A stretch of DNA of 64,000 nt from Gossypium raimondii (lineage: Eukaryota > Streptophyta > Magnoliopsida > Malvales > Malvaceae), in the NCBI RefSeq assembly GCF_025698545.1, contig NC_068572.1, positions 1,674,001 to 1,738,000 on the forward strand, given 5' to 3'. Positions 60,601 to 64,000 of the stretch are shown here, in pieces. The notes beneath the pieces are model-generated. The model was given only the letters and a program-made list of their open reading frames with translations, was not told the origin of the DNA and did no database searches. The translations under genes and the position numbers were made by a program. The number at the start of each line of letters is the position of its first letter. The stretch's first letter is position 1.

Positions 60601-61030
60601 GCTCCACAAGTCCTCATGGACTCAATTGGTAAGTGATAAGAGCAATTCCTTTAGTATCTCACAAATTTTGCCTGGCACTACTACTTCACAAGAGCTTGCA
60701 AAGCCCACTGGTGAGGATGTGGTGCAGTCTGCTGATGGAAATTATACCAACGAAATGGACCGATTTACAACTGAAGGTGTTGGACAAGGAGACTCTGTTG
60801 AGAGTATTCCGAAAACCAGCCCTCAAACTCTTGAGGGCAGTAACAATACTTCTCTCCCAGCTGTTGAGAATATAAGCAACTTTGAACCAGTCAAAGGTTT
60901 TGCTGTAGATACTAGCACGGGGGGGACATGTTCATTTATGAGAAGCTCTACTTCATTGAAAGAATGGGCTAAAACTAAGGCTGCCCTAAAAGGGTCACGG
61001 AAGAAGAAAACAAAAGGCGATTCAATGTAG
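57690..61030 (+). CDS. RRM protein related to ROS3/NOL8
   Basis: Exons 57690-57896, 57979-58203, 59178-59594, 59702-60001, 60113-61030; 688 residues plus stop, all junctions GT-AG and in frame. An N-terminal RNA-recognition motif (IHVGGLGQSV as RNP2 near residue 13; GRSFAYVDI as RNP1 near residue 47) is followed by KLKLEKAKEHFLIRLKREW. The rest is charged and disordered, with two Asp/Glu runs (each before LIINV or LVINV), Lys-rich blocks, and a twice-repeated KSSWxxLV...FSxSxIL motif (about residues 457-479 and 547-569). This architecture fits Arabidopsis ROS3 (REPRESSOR OF SILENCING 3), an RNA-binding protein linked to DNA demethylation, and animal NOL8. The RRM is certain; the ROS3 assignment is from memory of the family. 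Confidence 0.82.
58508..58890. repeat. Degenerate repeat of gctcgag/cttgag words in intron 2 of the RRM gene
   Basis: Starts ctaggggtgaaatcgagccgag and consists of many variants of agctcgagctt/agcttgag. It resembles, in its ggggtga start and repetitive build, the element at 47104. Probably an old inverted-repeat element; boundaries are not certain. Confidence 0.45.
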
Positions 61031-61978
61031 TAGCATTGAGGTATGTTGTTCGGATTTAAGTCTCATTGTTGAATACATGTATGCTTGGATTTTTTGAAGT
61101 CTTTTCATGTATTTGGAGGATCCTTGAAGGGTCAAAATTTCATACTCAGATATGGATTTTGAAAGAAAAAAAATGAATAGTCGGAACAACATAGGTGCTG
61201 TGGTTCTAGTGAAATGACTTTGTTCTGATTATTGAATGACATTGTGTTCCATAGAAATATACCTAGAAAAACCAGCTAAAGTCTTTGGTATGCTTTTCAT
61301 GGTATCAATTAAACCAAGGATTTCATCATTTTCATTTGTGATATTTGTTCATTTCTTCAAATATTCTCAAATCCATTGCTTTCTATTCATTTATAGTCCT
61401 ATATTAAAGTCCTGTGCACCCTAATTACAATTTATTTCTTTAAAATAAAGACACAAAAGAAGTCTTGCATCTCTTCTAAACATTATCAGTTTTCATCACA
61501 AACATGACCAAATTATCAAAAAAAAAAAAAAATATTGACAGAAATACTTAAACAAAAGCAGGAACTGTTTTCAGTCATTGCAAAGACTTTTAGCATAGTG
61601 AAAACTGTGGAGGGATTTCTGACTCTTTTGGGAAAAATCTTCTAAGTATTGTCCGTCCAGAGCTAGCGGACTTCCAACACGTTCAGTATTGTTATAGGTG
61701 GGGGTTTTGTATCCCGATTTTGTTGACAGCCCGAGCCGGAGGCAGGATTCACGGAGCGGGAGTGTTCAATTTGACGAGGTACTCTCACTCTCTAAGCCCT
61801 TTGCCACCCTCGACGAAGTCAAGAGACAAAACCTTGACTTAGGACAATACCAAACATGTCGAGGAGTCCGCGACTCTAGGTGGACAAGACTTAAAAAGAC
61901 TTCTCTCAACATGTTAGAAATATCTCAACAAAAACAAAGAAAGTATTCTTATTCCTATTTATTTTGGGATGTTGGTTT
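61031..61978. other. Intergenic, with a GC-richer block of unknown origin
   Basis: 61031-61620 is AT-rich, with nothing seen. 61640-61920 is clearly more GC-rich than its surroundings (gtccgtccagagctagcgg, gcccgagccggaggc, cacggagcggg). It has a 94-codon open frame on the plus strand (61698-61982) with no recognisable domain. It could be a retrotransposon fragment. Confidence 0.4.
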
Positions 61979-62656
61979 TTAGCTGCTTTCTCCTCTATGC
62001 CGCTTTTGACATTGTTCAGATTCAGTAGTTTCAGAGGCTTTATGTTTGGGTGAATGAGTTGAAGAAGAACAATCTGTAATGGACTTAGCTGATCCAGATT
62101 TCTGGAAGAAGCTGGCAGTTTCAGCTGAAAATAAAAATGGGTTTTCACTTGGAAACATTTTCTTATCGGCTGATCCAGATTTGCGACGACGTTCATCCAT
62201 AAGCTTTTTCAAGAGCTGTCCTTGTTGCTGTATTTGCAGCTGAAGCTCCTTTTGCACCTATTGAACCCCAAAAGAGAAAAACACCGGTAAAAAGTGTTCG
62301 CAAGAGCATGAGCTGTCGTTACTCGTATTCGAGTGTAAGTGTTGGATGTTCATATAGAAAAAAACTCAAATGGTATAGCTATGAGATAACATTAACACAC
62401 CTTCAGCTGTTCATGCAACAGCTTTTGAACTTCAATTTGCATTTGCAAGGTCTCTACTACATCGACTTCCCTACAAATAAATGCCATTGAAAAGATGATA
62501 TTAGTGCTTAATTTTGTGCCATGAATTAATAACTCAAAAACAATTATAAGTTACTTGAATTTGGATCACACCTTTCTATGTTGCCATCACTTTGATGATC
62601 ATCACTTTCAATTAAAGTTGCTCTCTTTTCTTCAAATCTTGAACTTCCTTTATCTA
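61979..62656 (-). CDS. MYB-CC (PHR1-like) transcription factor, 3' exons only
   Basis: Exons (minus): 62656-62572, 62470-62401, 62257-61979, with GT-AG junctions in frame and a stop at 61979. They encode the MYB-CC coiled coil with the LHEQLK motif (QMQIEVQKLLHEQLKVQKEL, then LQIQQQGQLLKKLMDE). A Ser-rich tail ends GESS. PHR1-like factors bind P1BS sites in phosphate-starvation and related genes. The single MYB repeat that should precede this, with its SHLQKYR motif, is not found in the 1.3 kb to the right edge. Either it lies beyond a long intron outside the window or the 5' part has been lost. The acceptor before 62656 has phase 1, so an upstream exon is expected. Confidence 0.8.
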
Positions 62657-63499
62657 CTAAGTGTAAAAGCAGTAAGTGCATGATCTTGGCATATGCTTAA
62701 TCAGCAGATTGATTTATGAAAAATTTAAGGGGAAAAGGAGTAAAATGGGAAATGGTATGTGTGCGATATATGTTATCAGGATTCTTTATTTTCTCTAAAG
62801 TAACCGTGTTTGAGATTCATGTCTAACACATTTTCTTATGTGTGAGTTGAGAGAATAATCTTCGAAATATGTGAGAAAATTTAAGTGAAAAGTCTATATA
62901 TTCATTATTGGAAAAGTTTTATCGAAACTCACTTGCAAATATTCTTTAAATTATATTCTAAATACTTAATCAATCATTTTAGTCCACATCATTATTCTTA
63001 TTTAAATTCTAATCGTCCTAAAATTTATCCAAAATCTACTACAAATATTATAATTGATCATCATATCTATAAATGTAGTTTAAATGGAAAACTACTTACA
63101 ATTATTAAAATATTTTAACCAATAAAAGAGCATTATATTCAACCCTACTCGTAGCTACATTATAGTGGTTTGGTACCTCTCATAAAAAACTTTCCATCTA
63201 AATCTTCAACATCATCTTCATCATGTTCTCGAGGAAGAGCATTGCTAATATGTTTGGTTTCTTTAAACCACCTAATTCTAGCAATATCAAAAATTTCTTA
63301 AATTACCATTAAATGTTGGGTGTAGTGGTAAATCGTATTGCATTTCTAATGAGATAATTCAAATTCAAACTTTGAGGATGATAATGTTAAGAGACATAAC
63401 CACAAACTCCGAAAGAATTAGTCTTCATGAATGGTAAAATGTGGTGATATAAAAAAATTGCTCTTCAAGAATTAGTCCCATTGTTTAATTAGTAGTACC
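62657..63499. other. AT-rich DNA upstream of the MYB-CC exons
   Basis: No gene seen. On the minus strand there is no MYB repeat, and no clear exon. It is either intron of the MYB-CC gene or transposon-derived. Confidence 0.5.
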
Positions 63500-64000
63500 C
63501 CTTCAAGTGAGTTGTCTTTTAACAATATGAACAAGATGAATATTTTCTCTTTCCACCATCTCTTTCACGGTCTTCGTCTCTTGTTTCTTTCTCTTATCAC
63601 AAAAATTATTTTTTCCTTTGTTAGAAAGACATCCATCTTTTCTTGTTTGAAAGACTCTTTTAGCATGCTCTTCTTGTTTATTTGCTCTTTAGTGTAACCA
63701 GCATTGATTAACTCTGATAATGAGATGTTGGCTAAATATTTTGAGTCTTCAAGAGATGAAATTTTCGACTTGTATCACTCTGGTAGAGTTATAATAACTT
63801 TTCCCACAATCCTCTTATCACGAAACTCATCTTTAAGCAACCTAATATTGTTAAAAGTGACCATAATCTTATTTGAATACTATTTGACAATTTCATTATT
63901 TTTCATCTTTAGATTCTCCAAAATCTCTTGATTTGGTTTTTGTTGAACCTTAAAATTCCTCTTTTTGCTTATTCCAAGCTTGTTTTGGTATCTCACAAGT
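63500..64000 (-). pseudogene. Degenerate Copia gag (UBN2-type) fragment, runs off the right edge
   Basis: On the minus strand the pattern is that of the Copia gag polypeptide: AWNKQKEEF near 63960, then LLKDEFRDKRIVGKVIITLPE (split as KDEFRDKRIVG and KVIITLPE), then YKSKISSLEDS, then LSELINA, ending in a Lys-rich QEK block. Stops and a frameshift interrupt it. No LTR is seen in the window. Confidence 0.65.

Overview
The window is nuclear DNA of a flowering plant. It has intron-rich genes with GT-AG splice sites, AT-rich intergenic DNA, and many LTR retrotransposons and small inverted-repeat elements. The protein families and the gag protein of one retroelement fit the mallow family, most likely Gossypium (cotton). 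The genus is an inference; the eudicot assignment is firmer.

Layout, left to right. (1) 1-3005, minus: the N-terminal half of a cycloartenol synthase (sterol pathway), eight coding exons' worth of gene of which seven lie inside the window, with one GC-AG intron. (2) 3.0-16.2 kb: gene-poor DNA with a 550-bp inverted-repeat element carrying a nested Tourist-like MITE, a decayed LINE RNase H fragment, a dead 4.9-kb Copia element with a perfect 5-bp target duplication, and a hAT-like MITE. (3) 16296-20321, plus: a complete six-exon receptor-like kinase with one membrane helix and no ectodomain. (4) 21362-28881, minus: a complete 18-exon UTP21/WDR36 gene (small-subunit processome). (5) 31424-56367, plus: a complete 20-exon gene for TWD40-2, a subunit of the plant TPLATE endocytic complex. 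Its intron 12 is about 12.4 kb and is built from stacked retrotransposons. Its last exon carries about 27 copies of a 16-residue Pro/Ala/Gly repeat. (6) 57690-61030, plus: a complete five-exon RRM protein resembling ROS3 (REPRESSOR OF SILENCING 3)/NOL8. (7) 61979-62656, minus: the 3' exons of a MYB-CC (PHR1-like) transcription factor whose MYB domain is not in the window, followed to the right edge by a decayed Copia gag.

The genes are unrelated housekeeping or regulatory genes, not an operon or pathway cluster. The splice models were built by hand. In every complete gene the exon lengths sum to a multiple of three and the reading frame runs through every junction. The most unusual items are the expanded repetitive tail of TWD40-2, the multi-level transposon nest in its intron 12, and a set of related inverted-repeat elements with short, mostly imperfect target duplications. 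I found no tRNA, rRNA or CRISPR.
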